Counted from the stretch's first letter, positions 18,287 to 27,509 are shown. The stretch is 64,000 nucleotides of DNA from Pseudomonas sp. Teo4 (GCF_034387475.1 NZ_JAXCIL010000002.1:558001-622000); one strand, 5' to 3'. Notes: generated by a model not told the origin, from the sequence alone. Program-made: numbers and translations.

Positions 18287-18817
18287 TTGACCACCATCGT
18301 TTCTGTCCGCCGTAACGGCAAAGTCGTCATGGGCGGCGACGGCCAGGTATCCCTCGGCAACACCGTGATGAAAGGCAACGCCAAGAAGGTCCGTCGCCTG
18401 TACCACGGCCAGGTCATCGCAGGCTTCGCCGGTGCCACCGCCGATGCCTTCACCCTGTTCGAACGCTTTGAGGGGCAACTGGAAAAACACCAGGGCCACC
18501 TGATCCGTGCTGCCGTAGAACTGGCCAAGGAATGGCGTACCGACCGCTCGCTGAGCCGCCTGGAAGCCATGCTGGCAGTGGCCAACAAGGATGCCTCCCT
18601 GATCATCACCGGCAACGGCGATGTGGTCGAACCCGAAGACGGCCTGATCGCCATGGGTTCCGGCGGCGCCTACGCCCAGGCCGCAGCCCGCGCCCTGCTG
18701 AACAAGACCGACCTCTCGGCGCGCGAAATCGCCGAATCTGCCCTGAACATCGCCGCCGATATCTGCGTGTTCACCAACCACAACCTGACCATCGAGGAGC
18801 AGGACCTGGCCGAGTAA
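18287..18817 (+). CDS. hslV: ATP-dependent protease proteolytic subunit HslV (ClpQ)
   Basis: A 176-residue threonine peptidase that forms a double hexameric chamber capped by HslU. The nucleophile must be Thr at the N-terminus after Met removal, which fixes the start at TTG 18287 (TTG ACC ACC ATC, giving M-TTIVSVRR), with GGAGA eight bases upstream. The in-frame ATG at 18239 would bury the nucleophile and is rejected. GGDGQVSLG and the [15 protein letters not shown] segment are conserved. Length is identical to E. coli HslV. It is followed by a hairpin terminator or attenuator and then hslU. Confidence 0.95.
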   Translation: MTTIVSVRRNGKVVMGGDGQVSLGNTVMKGNAKKVRRLYHGQVIAGFAGATADAFTLFERFEGQLEKHQGHLIRAAVELAKEWRTDRSLSRLEAMLAVANKDASLIITGNGDVVEPEDGLIAMGSGGAYAQAAARALLNKTDLSAREIAESALNIAADICVFTNHNLTIEEQDLAE

Positions 18818-18831
18818 TCAGTTGTTTTGGC

Positions 18832-18854
18832 GTCCCGCCCATGGCGGGACTTTT
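18832..18854 (+). terminator. Intrinsic terminator-like hairpin between hslV and hslU
   Basis: GTCCCGCC and GGCGGGAC form a perfect 8-bp stem with a 3-base loop, followed by TTTT. It lies 14 bases after the hslV stop and 37 bases before the hslU start. It could reduce hslU relative to hslV or stabilise the hslV 3' end. Confidence 0.7.
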
Positions 18855-18891
18855 CCACACTGATCACACCGTCCAAGGACCATTTTTGATC

Positions 18892-20235
18892 ATGTCCATG
18901 ACCCCCCGCGAGATCGTCCACGAACTCAACCGCCACATCATCGGCCAGGACGACGCCAAGCGCGCCGTGGCCATCGCCCTGCGCAACCGCTGGCGGCGCA
19001 TGCAGCTGCCTGCCGAGCTGCGTGCCGAGGTGACCCCGAAGAACATCCTGATGATCGGCCCCACCGGCGTCGGCAAGACCGAAATCGCCCGTCGCCTGGC
19101 CAAGCTGGCCAACGCACCGTTCCTCAAGGTCGAAGCCACCAAGTTCACCGAGGTGGGTTATGTTGGCCGTGATGTCGAGTCGATCATCCGCGACCTGGCC
19201 GATGCCGCGCTGAAGATGCTGCGCGAGCAAGAAATCATCCGCGTGCGCCACCGCGCCGAAGATGCCGCCGAAGACCGCATCCTCGATGCCCTGCTGCCAC
19301 AGGCCCGAGTCAGCAGCTTCGCCGAAGAAGCCGCGCAGACCAGCACCGATTCCAACACCCGCCAACTGTTCCGCAAGCGCCTGCGCGAAGGCCAGCTGGA
19401 CGACAAGGAAATCGAGATCGAAGTGGCCGAGTCCATGGGCGTCGAGATTGCCGCGCCGCCCGGCATGGAAGAAATGACCAACCAGCTGCAAAGCCTGTTC
19501 GCCAACATGGGCAAGGGCAAGCGCAAGGCGCGCAAGCTCAAGGTCAAGGAAGCGCTGAAGATGGTTCGCGACGAAGAAGCGAGCCGTCTGGTCAACGAGG
19601 AAGAACTCAAGGCCAAGGCCCTGGAAGCGGTCGAACAACACGGCATCGTGTTCATCGACGAAATCGACAAGGTTGCCAAGCGTGGCAACGTTGGTGGTGC
19701 CGATGTATCCCGCGAGGGTGTGCAGCGCGACCTGTTGCCACTGATCGAAGGCTGCACCGTCAATACCAAGCTGGGGATGGTCAAGACCGACCACATCCTG
19801 TTCATCGCTTCGGGTGCGTTCCACCTGAGCAAGCCAAGCGACCTGGTGCCCGAGCTGCAAGGCCGTCTGCCAATTCGCGTGGAACTCAAAGCGCTCACGC
19901 CTGAAGACTTCGAACGCATCCTGCAAGAGCCGCACGCCTCGCTGACCGAGCAGTACGCCGCACTGCTGAAAACCGAAGGCCTGAACATCGAGTTCGCCGC
20001 CGACGGCATCAAGCGCCTGGCCGAAATTGCCTATCAGGTCAACGAAAAGACCGAAAACATCGGTGCCCGCCGCCTGCATACCCTGCTTGAGCGCCTGCTC
20101 GAAGAGGTGTCGTTCAGCGCTGGCGACCTGGCCAGCACTCACGATGAGACGCCGATCAAGATCGATGCGGCTTATGTGAACGGCCACCTGGGTGAGCTGG
20201 CACAGAACGAAGACCTGTCGCGCTACATCCTGTAA
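18892..20235 (+). CDS. hslU: HslU (ClpY) ATPase subunit of the HslUV protease
   Basis: A 447-residue AAA+ unfoldase that feeds substrates to HslV. The N-terminus is [24 protein letters not shown]; Walker A is [12 protein letters not shown]; Walker B is [13 protein letters not shown]; the pore loop is in EVGYVGRDV. The family-specific I-domain is about residues 110-240. Sensor and arginine-finger region [11 protein letters not shown] and the C-terminal tail ending SRYIL, which inserts into HslV, are intact. It starts at ATG 18892 with AAGGA upstream. A second in-frame ATG two codons on is also possible. Confidence 0.97.
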   Translation: MSMTPREIVHELNRHIIGQDDAKRAVAIALRNRWRRMQLPAELRAEVTPKNILMIGPTGVGKTEIARRLAKLANAPFLKVEATKFTEVGYVGRDVESIIRDLADAALKMLREQEIIRVRHRAEDAAEDRILDALLPQARVSSFAEEAAQTSTDSNTRQLFRKRLREGQLDDKEIEIEVAESMGVEIAAPPGMEEMTNQLQSLFANMGKGKRKARKLKVKEALKMVRDEEASRLVNEEELKAKALEAVEQHGIVFIDEIDKVAKRGNVGGADVSREGVQRDLLPLIEGCTVNTKLGMVKTDHILFIASGAFHLSKPSDLVPELQGRLPIRVELKALTPEDFERILQEPHASLTEQYAALLKTEGLNIEFAADGIKRLAEIAYQVNEKTENIGARRLHTLLERLLEEVSFSAGDLASTHDETPIKIDAAYVNGHLGELAQNEDLSRYIL

Positions 20236-20250
20236 GACTGGCTGCGGCTG

Positions 20251-20338
20251 CTTCGCGGGTAAACCCGCTCCCACAGGATCACCACAGTGGCAAAAACTGT
20301 GGCGAGCCTGTGGGAGCGGGTTTACCCGCGAATGGGCC
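20251..20338. repeat. REP pair (type A) between hslU and the DUF971 gene
   Basis: TTCGCGGGTAAACCCGCTCC is at about 20252-20271 and its inverse GGAGCGGGTTTACCCGCGAA at about 20313-20332. They are separated by about 40 bp. Confidence 0.92.
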
Positions 20339-20398
20339 CTTGAATCCCTGCACCGGAAGCTGGAAGCTAGCGCCATCAGCTCCCAAGAGATTCATCCC

Positions 20399-20776
20399 AT
20401 GGCCCGCCTGCCCACCGCCATCAACCTGCACAAAGCCTCCAAGACCCTCAGCCTTACCTACGGCCCCGAAGAGGTCTACCACCTGCCCGCCGAGTTCCTG
20501 CGGGTGCACTCCCCCTCCGCCGAGGTCCAGGGCCACGGCAATCCCATCCTGCAATTTGGCAAGATCAACGTCGGTTTGGTCGGCTTGGAGCCGGCTGGAC
20601 AATATGCACTGAAATTGACCTTCGACGATGGCCATGACAGCGGATTGTTCACTTGGGAGTATCTGGAGCAGCTGTGCCTGCGCCAGGAGCAACTCTGGGC
20701 CGAGTACCTCGACGACCTGCACAAAGCCGGAAAATCTCGCGACCCCGCAGAATCCGTCGTCAAGCTGATGCTCTAG
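20399..20776 (+). CDS. DUF971 (gamma-butyrobetaine hydroxylase-like N-terminal) protein
   Basis: A 125-residue protein made almost entirely of a DUF971 domain, the fold found at the N-terminus of gamma-butyrobetaine hydroxylase. The core pattern is LSLTYGPEEVYHLPAEFLRVHSPSAEVQGHG, then VGLVGLEPAGQYALKLTFDDGHDSGLFTWEYL. Stand-alone members are common in proteobacteria and have been linked to iron-sulfur cluster handling, but the function here is unproven. It starts at ATG 20399. It follows hslVU after a REP pair, and a palindrome lies 60 bp downstream. Confidence 0.85.
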   Translation: MARLPTAINLHKASKTLSLTYGPEEVYHLPAEFLRVHSPSAEVQGHGNPILQFGKINVGLVGLEPAGQYALKLTFDDGHDSGLFTWEYLEQLCLRQEQLWAEYLDDLHKAGKSRDPAESVVKLML

Positions 20777-21128
20777 CTCAATAGTCCTACGCATTAGAGC
20801 GCATTTTCTAATCTCATCTGCTTGAATGCCTAATTGACAGCCCGCTACGGGTTGTCTTGCGCATTACATGAAAGTCGGGTAACCAATGGAGCTGGCAAGT
20901 TCCCTGCATCGCAATGTGTGCGTTCGGGGGAGAGGCTGGTTGTTGTAGAGGTCGCGAGCGAAAGCAGGCTGTCTTCACACGCAGAATCCCCGCAGCTCAT
21001 CACCGACACGCATCCGGTCGCGGTACCGCTGTTCCTTATCACTGGTCACCCGAGTAGTAGTACCGGGCTTTCTTCCGTGCACCTGTCATGGAAACCGGTA
21101 CGCGTCTCAGGACAACGGAGCGTCGTAG
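20777..21128 (+). promoter_or_regulatory. Leader and promoter region of phaC1 (352 bp without a gene)
   Basis: This non-coding stretch must hold the phaC1 promoter. It contains an imperfect 21-bp palindrome at 20836-20856 (GACAGCCCG, CTA, CGGGTTGTC) that could end the upstream transcript. A TTGACA hexamer overlaps it at 20834-20839, but no convincing -10 box is correctly spaced. The last 10 bases before the ATG contain GGAGCG as a ribosome-binding site. PhaD is known to activate this promoter in P. putida, but I could not identify its operator with confidence. Confidence 0.5.
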
Positions 21129-22808
21129 ATGAGTAACAAGAACAACGATGAGTTGCAGCGGCAAGCCTCGGAAAACACCCTGGGGCTGAACCCGGTCATC
21201 GGCATCCGCCGCAAGGACCTGCTGAGCTCTGCCCGTACTGTGCTGCGTCAGGCCATGCGCCAACCGCTGCACAGCGCCAAGCACGTAGCGCACTTTGGCC
21301 TGGAACTGAAAAACGTGTTGCTGGGCAAATCCGCCCTGAAACCGGAAAGCGACGACCGTCGCTTCACCGACCCGGCCTGGAGCAACAACCCCCTGTATCG
21401 TCGTTATCTGCAGACCTACCTTGCCTGGCGCAAGGAACTGCACGACTGGATCGGCGAGAGCGACCTCTCCCCGCAGGACATCAGCCGCGGGCAGTTCGTC
21501 ATCAACCTGATGACCGAGGCCATGGCGCCCACCAATACCCTGTCCAACCCGGCAGCGGTCAAACGCTTCTTCGAAACCGGCGGCAAAAGCCTGCTGGACG
21601 GCTTGTCCAACCTCGCCAAAGACCTTGTGCACAATGGCGGCATGCCCAGCCAGGTGAACATGGAAGCGTTCGAGGTGGGCAAGAACCTGGGTACCAGCGA
21701 AGGCGCGGTGGTCTACCGCAACGACGTGCTGGAGCTGATCCAGTACAGCCCGATCACCGAGCAGGTGCACAGTCGCCCGCTGCTGGTGGTGCCACCACAG
21801 ATCAACAAGTTCTATGTCTTCGACCTGAGCCCGGAAAAGAGCCTGGCGCGTTTCTGCCTGCGCTCGCAGCAGCAGACCTTCATCATCAGCTGGCGCAACC
21901 CGACCAAGGCCCAGCGCGAATGGGGCCTGTCGACCTACATCGACGCCCTCAAGGAAGCGGTGGACGCAGTGCTGTCGATTACCGGCAGCAAGGACCTGAA
22001 TATACTCGGCGCCTGCTCCGGCGGCATCACCTGCACCGCGCTGGTGGGCCATTACGCCGCGCTCGGCGAGCAGAAGGTCAACGCCCTGACGTTGTTGGTC
22101 AGTGTGCTGGACACCACCGTCGACACCCAAGTCGCACTGTTCGTCGACGAGCAGACCCTGGAGTCCGCCAAGCGCCACTCCTACCAGGCCGGGGTACTCG
22201 AAGGCAGCGACATGGCCAAAGTGTTCGCCTGGATGCGCCCCAACGACCTGATCTGGAATTACTGGGTCAACAACTACCTGCTGGGCAACGAGCCTCCGGT
22301 GTTCGACATCCTGTTCTGGAACAACGACACCACGCGCCTGCCAGCCGCCTTCCACGGCGACTTGATCGAAATGTTCAAGAACAACCCGCTGACCCGGCCC
22401 GAGGCGCTGGAAGTGTGCGGCACGGCCATCGACCTGAAGAAGGTCCAGTGCGACATCTACAGCGTTGCCGGCACCGCCGACCACATCACCCCCTGGCAGT
22501 CGTGCTACCGCTCGGCGCACCTGTTCGGCGGCAAGATCGAGTTCGTGCTGTCCAACAGCGGCCACATCCAGAGCATTCTGAACCCGCCGGGCAACCCCAA
22601 GGCGCGTTTCATGACCGGTGCCGACCGCCCGGGCGACCCGCTGGCCTGGCAGGAAAACGCCGACAAGCATGCCGACTCCTGGTGGTTGCACTGGCAAAAC
22701 TGGCTGGGCGAGCGCGCTGGCGAACTGAAGAAAGCACCGACACGCTTGGGCAACCGGGCCTATGCGGCCGGTGAGGCATCTCCAGGCAGCTACGTTCACG
22801 AGCGTTGA
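21129..22808 (+). CDS. phaC1: Class II poly(3-hydroxyalkanoate) synthase PhaC1
   Basis: A 559-residue polymerase that builds medium-chain-length PHA from (R)-3-hydroxyacyl-CoA at the granule surface. The alpha/beta-hydrolase core has the lipase-like box GACSGG with nucleophile Cys296. The catalytic Asp is in VAGTADHITPW and the His in LSNSGHIQSILNPPGNP. The conserved tryptophan is in FIISWRNP. Length is that of class II synthases. It starts at ATG 21129 and is the first gene of phaC1-Z-C2-D. It is a close paralogue of phaC2 downstream, with the same Cys position. A hairpin follows before phaZ. Confidence 0.97.
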   Translation: MSNKNNDELQRQASENTLGLNPVIGIRRKDLLSSARTVLRQAMRQPLHSAKHVAHFGLELKNVLLGKSALKPESDDRRFTDPAWSNNPLYRRYLQTYLAWRKELHDWIGESDLSPQDISRGQFVINLMTEAMAPTNTLSNPAAVKRFFETGGKSLLDGLSNLAKDLVHNGGMPSQVNMEAFEVGKNLGTSEGAVVYRNDVLELIQYSPITEQVHSRPLLVVPPQINKFYVFDLSPEKSLARFCLRSQQQTFIISWRNPTKAQREWGLSTYIDALKEAVDAVLSITGSKDLNILGACSGGITCTALVGHYAALGEQKVNALTLLVSVLDTTVDTQVALFVDEQTLESAKRHSYQAGVLEGSDMAKVFAWMRPNDLIWNYWVNNYLLGNEPPVFDILFWNNDTTRLPAAFHGDLIEMFKNNPLTRPEALEVCGTAIDLKKVQCDIYSVAGTADHITPWQSCYRSAHLFGGKIEFVLSNSGHIQSILNPPGNPKARFMTGADRPGDPLAWQENADKHADSWWLHWQNWLGERAGELKKAPTRLGNRAYAAGEASPGSYVHER

Positions 22809-22816
22809 GTTGCATC

Positions 22817-22850
22817 GCCGTGGCCACCGCAAGGTGAGCCACGGCGCTAC
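22817..22850 (+). terminator. Hairpin between phaC1 and phaZ
   Basis: GCCGTGGC (22817-22824) and GCCACGGC (22838-22845) make a perfect 8-bp stem with a 13-base loop and are followed by GCTACTTT. A terminator-like hairpin at this place has been described in other mcl-PHA clusters. It probably lowers phaZ relative to phaC1. Confidence 0.65.
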
Positions 22851-22871
22851 TTTCACCACAGAGTCATGCGC

Positions 22872-23723
22872 ATGCCGCCACCCTACATATTCAGGACCGT
22901 CGAACTGGACGACCAGTCCATCCGCACCGCCGTCCGGCCAGGCAAGCCGCACCTGACGCCGTTGCTGATCTTCAATGGCATCGGCGCCAACCTGGAGCTG
23001 GTGTTCCCGTTCATCGAGGCCCTGGACCCGGACCTGGAAGTCATCGCCTTCGACGTGCCCGGTGTCGGCGGCTCGTCGACCCCGCGGCGCCCCTACCGCT
23101 TTCCTGGCCTGGCCAAGCTCACCGCTCGCATGCTCGATTACCTCGACTATGGCCAGGTCAACGCCATCGGTGTGTCCTGGGGCGGAGCGCTGGCCCAGCA
23201 GTTCGCGCATGACTACCCCGAACGCTGCAAGAAGCTGGTGCTGGCGGCGACTGCCGCGGGCGCAGTGATGGTGCCCGGCAAGCCCAAGGTGCTGTGGATG
23301 ATGGCCAGCCCCAGGCGCTACATCCAGCCGTCCCATGTGATCCGCATCGCACCGATGATCTACGGTGGTGGCTTTCGCCGTGACCCGGATCTGGCCATGC
23401 ATCATGCGTCCAAGGTCCGTTCCGGCGGCAAGATGGGCTACTACTGGCAACTGTTCGCCGGGCTTGGCTGGACTAGCATCCACTGGCTGCACAAGATCAG
23501 CCAGCCGACCCTGGTGCTGGCAGGCGACGATGACCCGTTGATCCCACTGATCAACATGCGCCTGCTGGCCTGGCGAATTCCCAACGCCGAGCTACACATA
23601 ATCGACGATGGCCACCTGTTCCTGATTACACGGGCGGGCGCCGTGGCCCCGATCATCATGAAATTCCTCCAGCAAGAACGCCAACGCGCAGTCATGCATC
23701 CTCGGCCCGCCTCTGGTGGCTGA
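22872..23723 (+). CDS. phaZ: Intracellular medium-chain-length PHA depolymerase
   Basis: A 283-residue alpha/beta-hydrolase that degrades granule PHA to 3-hydroxy fatty acids. The nucleophile is Ser102 in GVSWGG. The catalytic Asp lies in LAGDDDPLIPLINM and the His in IIDDGHLFLITRAG. An oxyanion-type FNGIGANLELV motif lies near residue 35. Start choice: ATG 22872 gives the MPPPYIFRTVELD start seen in P. putida PhaZ. The ATG two codons earlier (22866) is in frame, but the purine-rich AGAG is better spaced for 22872. It lies between the two synthase genes. Confidence 0.95.
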   Translation: MPPPYIFRTVELDDQSIRTAVRPGKPHLTPLLIFNGIGANLELVFPFIEALDPDLEVIAFDVPGVGGSSTPRRPYRFPGLAKLTARMLDYLDYGQVNAIGVSWGGALAQQFAHDYPERCKKLVLAATAAGAVMVPGKPKVLWMMASPRRYIQPSHVIRIAPMIYGGGFRRDPDLAMHHASKVRSGGKMGYYWQLFAGLGWTSIHWLHKISQPTLVLAGDDDPLIPLINMRLLAWRIPNAELHIIDDGHLFLITRAGAVAPIIMKFLQQERQRAVMHPRPASGG

Positions 23724-23787
23724 GCAGCGCTCTGCGCTTTCGCTTGTGCGGGCGTGAAGGTAAACGGTTCAACGAGGGAGTGTTGGC

Positions 23788-25470
23788 ATGAAAGACAAAC
23801 CGGAAAGAGGGACGATCCACGTCCCCGCCACCAGCATGAATGTGCAGAACGCCATTCTCGGCCTGCGCGGTCGCGACCTGATTTCGACCTTGCGTCATGT
23901 CGGGCGTCATGGCCTGCGCAACCCGCTGCACACCGCACGCCATCTACTGGCCTTGGGTGGACAGCTGGGCCGGGTGATGCTCGGTGACACGCCTTTACAG
24001 CCCAGCCCTCGCGATTCCCGCTTCAGCGACCCGACCTGGAGCCAGAACCCGCTTTACAGCCGTGGCCTGCAGGCCTACCTGGCTTGGCAGAAGCAAACCC
24101 GCCTGTGGATCGAAGACAGTTCGTTGTCCGACGATGACCGGGCCCGGGTACATTTTCTGTTCACCCTGATCAACGACGCATTGGCGCCCAGCAACTCCCT
24201 GCTCAACCCCTTGGCAGTCAAGGAAGTGCTCAACACCGGCGGGCAAAGCCTGATACGTGGCGTGGCCCACCTGCTCGACGACCTGCGCCATAACGACGGC
24301 CTGCCACGCCAGGTGGACGAACGCGCCTTCGAAGTCGGCGGCAACCTGGCCGCCACCCCAGGCGCCGTGGTTTTCCGCAATGAACTGCTGGAGTTGATCC
24401 AGTACAAACCGATGAGCGAGAAGCAGCATGCCCGGCCACTGCTGGTGGTGCCGCCGCAGATCAACAAGTTCTACATTTTCGACCTGGGGCCGACCAACAG
24501 CTTCGTGCAGTACATGCTCAAGAGCGGGCTGCAGGTGTTCATGATCAGCTGGCGCAACCCAGACCCGCGCCACCGCGAATGGGGGCTGTCCAGCTACGTC
24601 CAGGCCCTGGAAGAAGCGCTCAATGCCTGCCGCAGCATCAGCGGCAACCGTGACCCCAACCTGATGGGCGCCTGCGCCGGCGGCTTGACCATGGCCGCGC
24701 TGCAGGGCCACCTGCAGGCCAAGCACCAGTTGCGTCGGGTCCGCAGCGCGACCTACCTGGTCAGCCTGCTCGACAGCAAGTTCGACAGCCCCGCCAGCCT
24801 GTTCGCCGACGAGCAGACCATCGAGGCGGCCAAGCGCCGCTCCTACCAGCGCGGCGTTCTGGACGGCGCCGAGGTGGCGCGTATTTTCGCCTGGATGCGG
24901 CCCAACGACCTGATCTGGAACTACTGGGTCAACAACTACCTGCTCGGCAAGACCCCGCCCGCCTTCGACATCCTCTACTGGAACGCCGACAGCACGCGCC
25001 TGCCCGCTGCGCTGCATGGCGACCTGCTGGATTTCTTCAAGCACAACCCACTGACCCACCCCGCCGGGCTGGAGGTGTGCGGCACCCCCATCGACCTCAA
25101 GCAGGTCGACCTCGACAGTTTCACCGTGGCCGGCAGCAACGACCACATCACCCCGTGGGACGCTGTGTATCGCTCCGCGCTGCTGCTCGGTGGCGACCGG
25201 CGCTTCGTGCTCGCCAACAGCGGGCACATCCAGAGCATCATCAACCCACCCGACAACCCCAAGGCCTATTACCTGGACAACCCGAAGCTGTCCAGCGACC
25301 CCCGCGCCTGGTTCTACGAAGCCAAGCGCAGCGACGGCAGCTGGTGGCCGCTGTGGCTGGAATGGATCACGCCGCGCTCCGGCCCGCTCAAGGCCCCGCG
25401 CCTGGAGCTGGGCAACAGCACTTATCCACCGCTGGGCCCCGCGCCAGGCAGTTACGTATTGGCACGTTGA
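23788..25470 (+). CDS. phaC2: Class II poly(3-hydroxyalkanoate) synthase PhaC2
   Basis: A 560-residue second mcl-PHA synthase and a paralogue of PhaC1 with the same layout. It carries GACAGG with Cys296, Asp in VAGSNDHITPW, and His in LANSGHIQSIINPPDNP. The ribosome-binding site GAGGGAG precedes ATG 23788. It is followed 13 bases later by phaD. In P. putida PhaC1 is usually the dominant synthase, and the two enzymes differ in monomer preference. Which one dominates here cannot be read from sequence. Confidence 0.96.
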   Translation: MKDKPERGTIHVPATSMNVQNAILGLRGRDLISTLRHVGRHGLRNPLHTARHLLALGGQLGRVMLGDTPLQPSPRDSRFSDPTWSQNPLYSRGLQAYLAWQKQTRLWIEDSSLSDDDRARVHFLFTLINDALAPSNSLLNPLAVKEVLNTGGQSLIRGVAHLLDDLRHNDGLPRQVDERAFEVGGNLAATPGAVVFRNELLELIQYKPMSEKQHARPLLVVPPQINKFYIFDLGPTNSFVQYMLKSGLQVFMISWRNPDPRHREWGLSSYVQALEEALNACRSISGNRDPNLMGACAGGLTMAALQGHLQAKHQLRRVRSATYLVSLLDSKFDSPASLFADEQTIEAAKRRSYQRGVLDGAEVARIFAWMRPNDLIWNYWVNNYLLGKTPPAFDILYWNADSTRLPAALHGDLLDFFKHNPLTHPAGLEVCGTPIDLKQVDLDSFTVAGSNDHITPWDAVYRSALLLGGDRRFVLANSGHIQSIINPPDNPKAYYLDNPKLSSDPRAWFYEAKRSDGSWWPLWLEWITPRSGPLKAPRLELGNSTYPPLGPAPGSYVLAR

Positions 25471-25483
25471 GCACCAAGACCGG

Positions 25484-26098
25484 ATGAAGACCCGCGACCG
25501 TATCCTCGAATGCGCCCTGCAGTTGTTCAACCAGCAGGGCGAACCCAACGTCTCGACCCTTGAGATCGCCAACGAACTGGGTATCAGCCCAGGCAACCTG
25601 TACTACCACTTCCATGGCAAGGAGCCGCTGGTGATTGGCCTTTTCGAGCGCTTCGAAGAGGAACTGATCCCACTGCTGGACCCACCGCTGGATGTGCGCC
25701 TGGACGCCGAGGACTATTGGCTGTTTCTGCACCTGATCGTCGAGCGCATGGCCCAGTACCGTTTTCTGTTTCAAGACCTTTCAAACCTGATCGGGCGCCT
25801 GCCGAAACTGGCCCGTGGCATCCGCAGCCTGATCAATGCACTCAAGCGCACGCTCGCGGCCTTGCTGGCCAGCCTCAAGGCGCAGGGACAGATCGTCAGC
25901 GAGACCCAGGCGCTGGGGCAACTGGTGGAACAGATCACCCTGACCCTGATGTGTTCGCTGGATTACCAGCGGGTACTGGGCCGGGAAGGCGATGTGGGGA
26001 TCGTGGTGTATCAGGTGATGATGCTGGTGGCGCCACATCTGGAGACACCTTCCAGGGTGGCGGCGGAACAGCTGGCGGTGCGGTATCTGGAGGGGTGA
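25484..26098 (+). CDS. phaD: TetR-like transcriptional regulator PhaD
   Basis: A 204-residue TetR-family regulator. The N-terminal helix-turn-helix is TRDRILECALQLFNQQGEPNVSTLEIANELGISPGNLYYHFHGKEPL (residues 3-50, shown here only in pieces: TLEIANELGIS, NLYYHFHGK). A helical ligand-binding domain follows. Unusually for TetR proteins, PhaD of P. putida is an activator of both the phaC1 and phaI promoters and responds to a fatty acid beta-oxidation metabolite. It starts at ATG 25484, 13 bases after phaC2. It converges on phaF with a REP pair between. Confidence 0.94.
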   Translation: MKTRDRILECALQLFNQQGEPNVSTLEIANELGISPGNLYYHFHGKEPLVIGLFERFEEELIPLLDPPLDVRLDAEDYWLFLHLIVERMAQYRFLFQDLSNLIGRLPKLARGIRSLINALKRTLAALLASLKAQGQIVSETQALGQLVEQITLTLMCSLDYQRVLGREGDVGIVVYQVMMLVAPHLETPSRVAAEQLAVRYLEG

Positions 26099-26119
26099 AG
26101 CCTAACCCTCGGCGGGGCG

Positions 26120-26196
26120 CCCTTCGCGGGTGAACCCGCTCCCACAGGGCTATGTGCAGTCCATCCCTGTGGGAGCGGGTTTACCCGCGAACGGGG
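26120..26196. repeat. REP pair (type A) between convergent phaD and phaF
   Basis: TTCGCGGGTGAACCCGCTCC is at about 26123-26142 and its inverse GGAGCGGGTTTACCCGCGAA at about 26172-26191. The pair lies exactly between two convergent operons and probably acts as a bidirectional transcript end. Confidence 0.9.
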
Positions 26197-26206
26197 CGAC
26201 GCGGTA

Positions 26207-26980
26207 TCAGGCCAGGGTAGCCGTGGTCACCGGTGCCGACGGCGTGCTGCTGGCCGGGGCGGCGGTAGGCGCCAGTGCCGGGGTGGCGGCTGGTGCGGCG
26301 CTGGCCACCGGTGCCGCGGCCTTGGCGACTGCGGGCTTGGCCGGAGCCTTCTTCACTGCAGGCTTTTTCGCCGTAGCTGGTTTGGCAGCCGCAGGCTTGG
26401 CGGCCGGTTTCGCCGCAGGCTTGGCTGCTGCAGGCTTGGCTGCTGCAGGCTTGGCGGCAGGCTTGGCAGCAGCGGTTTTCGCCGCAGGCTTGGCCGTGGC
26501 CTTGGCCAGCGGCTTGGCCGCGGTCTTGGTGGCGGTGGCCTTGCTGGCCGCGCTACGGGACGAGATCGGGGTGACCGAAGCGCCGGTCAGTTTCTCGATC
26601 TGCTTGGTCAGGCTGTCCACTTGCTGGTGCAGGGCCTTGATCTCGTTGCGGCTCGGCACGCCCAGGCGCGAGATGGCGCTGTTCAGGCGTTTGTCGAAGG
26701 CCTCTTCGAGTTCACTCCATTTGCCCAACGCACGGTCCTTCACGCCAGACACGCGCGAAGTGGTCGACGACTTGGCGGTTTCGGCCACGTCTTCAGCGGT
26801 TTTCTTCGCCTGCTTCTCGGCCTTCTCGCCATCCTTCACCAGCGAGTCGAACAGTTTCGGGCCGTCCTGATCGATCTTGGAATAGATACCCAGCCCCGCC
26901 AGCCAGATCTTGCGGGAGTACTTCTCGATCCCGCCGACCCAGGAGCTGCCTTCTTTGTCGGAATTCTTCTTGCCAGCCAT
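26207..26980 (-). CDS. phaF: Polyhydroxyalkanoate granule-associated protein PhaF (phasin with histone-like tail)
   Basis: A 257-residue phasin. The N-terminal half (about 1-140) is an amphipathic phasin domain (KYSRKIWLAGLGIYSKI, then a coiled-coil LHQQVDSLTKQIEKL) that coats granules. The C-terminal half (about 150-240) is a low-complexity Ala/Lys/Pro run of AAKPAA-type repeats, like histone H1. PhaF of P. putida uses this tail to bind DNA and segregate granules at division. It starts at ATG 26980 with AAGGAGA upstream and lies 10 bases after phaI. The repeat tail is prone to length change, so its exact size may vary between strains. Confidence 0.95.
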   Translation of the reverse strand: MAGKKNSDKEGSSWVGGIEKYSRKIWLAGLGIYSKIDQDGPKLFDSLVKDGEKAEKQAKKTAEDVAETAKSSTTSRVSGVKDRALGKWSELEEAFDKRLNSAISRLGVPSRNEIKALHQQVDSLTKQIEKLTGASVTPISSRSAASKATATKTAAKPLAKATAKPAAKTAAAKPAAKPAAAKPAAAKPAAKPAAKPAAAKPATAKKPAVKKAPAKPAVAKAAAPVASAAPAATPALAPTAAPASSTPSAPVTTATLA

Positions 26981-26990
26981 CCTGCTCTCC

Positions 26991-27410
26991 TTATGGTTTG
27001 TGCGCGACGCGCTCGAGCAGCTCATGCAGCTGTTCAAGCTTGATGGACAACGCCTCAACGTCATGTTTAGACGGAATGCCGAGACGATTCAAGGCGCGAC
27101 CGACACGTGCGTCGAAGGCTTTTTCGATCTTGTCGAGTTGAACTTCGACCTTGCCACGTACCCGGCTGACTTCCTGGGCGGCTTCATCGATCTGGTTGTT
27201 GGCGGCGTCGAGCTCTTTGTCGATGGCTTTCTTGCCCCGTTTCTCGACGACTTCACCCGCCTTCACCAGCTCCTTGAAGTAGTCGGAGCCTTCCTGACCG
27301 ACCCGGGCGTAGGCGCCGATGCCCGCCAGCCAGATCTTGCGCGCATAACCGCGCACTTCGCCCAGGGTGCCCAAGGCTTCGTCCTTTTTCTTCACATTCA
27401 CTTTGGCCAT
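26991..27410 (-). CDS. phaI: Phasin PhaI
   Basis: A 139-residue phasin, similar to the N-terminal half of PhaF but without the DNA-binding tail. The shared motif is GYARKIWLAGIGAYARVGQEGSDYF. A helical segment VEVQLDKIEKAFDARVGRALNRLGIPS and a C-terminal leucine-rich helix for oligomerisation follow. It starts at ATG 27410 with AAGAGG upstream and is the first gene of phaI-phaF. An inverted repeat, TCACC-CTAA-GGTGA (27496-27509), lies about 90 bp upstream and may be a control site. Confidence 0.95.
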   Translation of the reverse strand: MAKVNVKKKDEALGTLGEVRGYARKIWLAGIGAYARVGQEGSDYFKELVKAGEVVEKRGKKAIDKELDAANNQIDEAAQEVSRVRGKVEVQLDKIEKAFDARVGRALNRLGIPSKHDVEALSIKLEQLHELLERVAHKP

Positions 27411-27495
27411 GCTCTGTACCTCTTGCTCATGAGTGGAGAGGAACCGCCCATGGAGGTTGGGCTTGAGCATAAGGTAGGGAGGGAAATTAGAATCT

Positions 27496-27509
27496 TCACC
27501 CTAAGGTGA
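27496..27509. promoter_or_regulatory. Small palindrome upstream of phaI
   Basis: TCACC and GGTGA form a perfect 5-bp inverted repeat around CTAA, about 90 bp upstream of phaI. The phaI promoter is known to be PhaD-dependent in P. putida, but whether this palindrome is the operator is not known. No matching copy was found upstream of phaC1. Confidence 0.3.

Noticed and set aside
20834..20862. TTGACA considered as the -35 of a sigma-70 phaC1 promoter
   Set aside because: No acceptable -10 hexamer occurs at 16-18 bases and the hexamer is part of a palindrome.
21039..23492. Minus-strand frame of 817 codons across phaC1 and phaZ
   Set aside because: It is antisense to two recognisable enzymes, has no domain pattern, and has no ribosome-binding site at its start.
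26210..26530. Short tandem repeats considered as a minisatellite or CRISPR-like array
   Set aside because: They encode the in-frame Ala-Lys-Pro tail of PhaF, a known feature of that protein.
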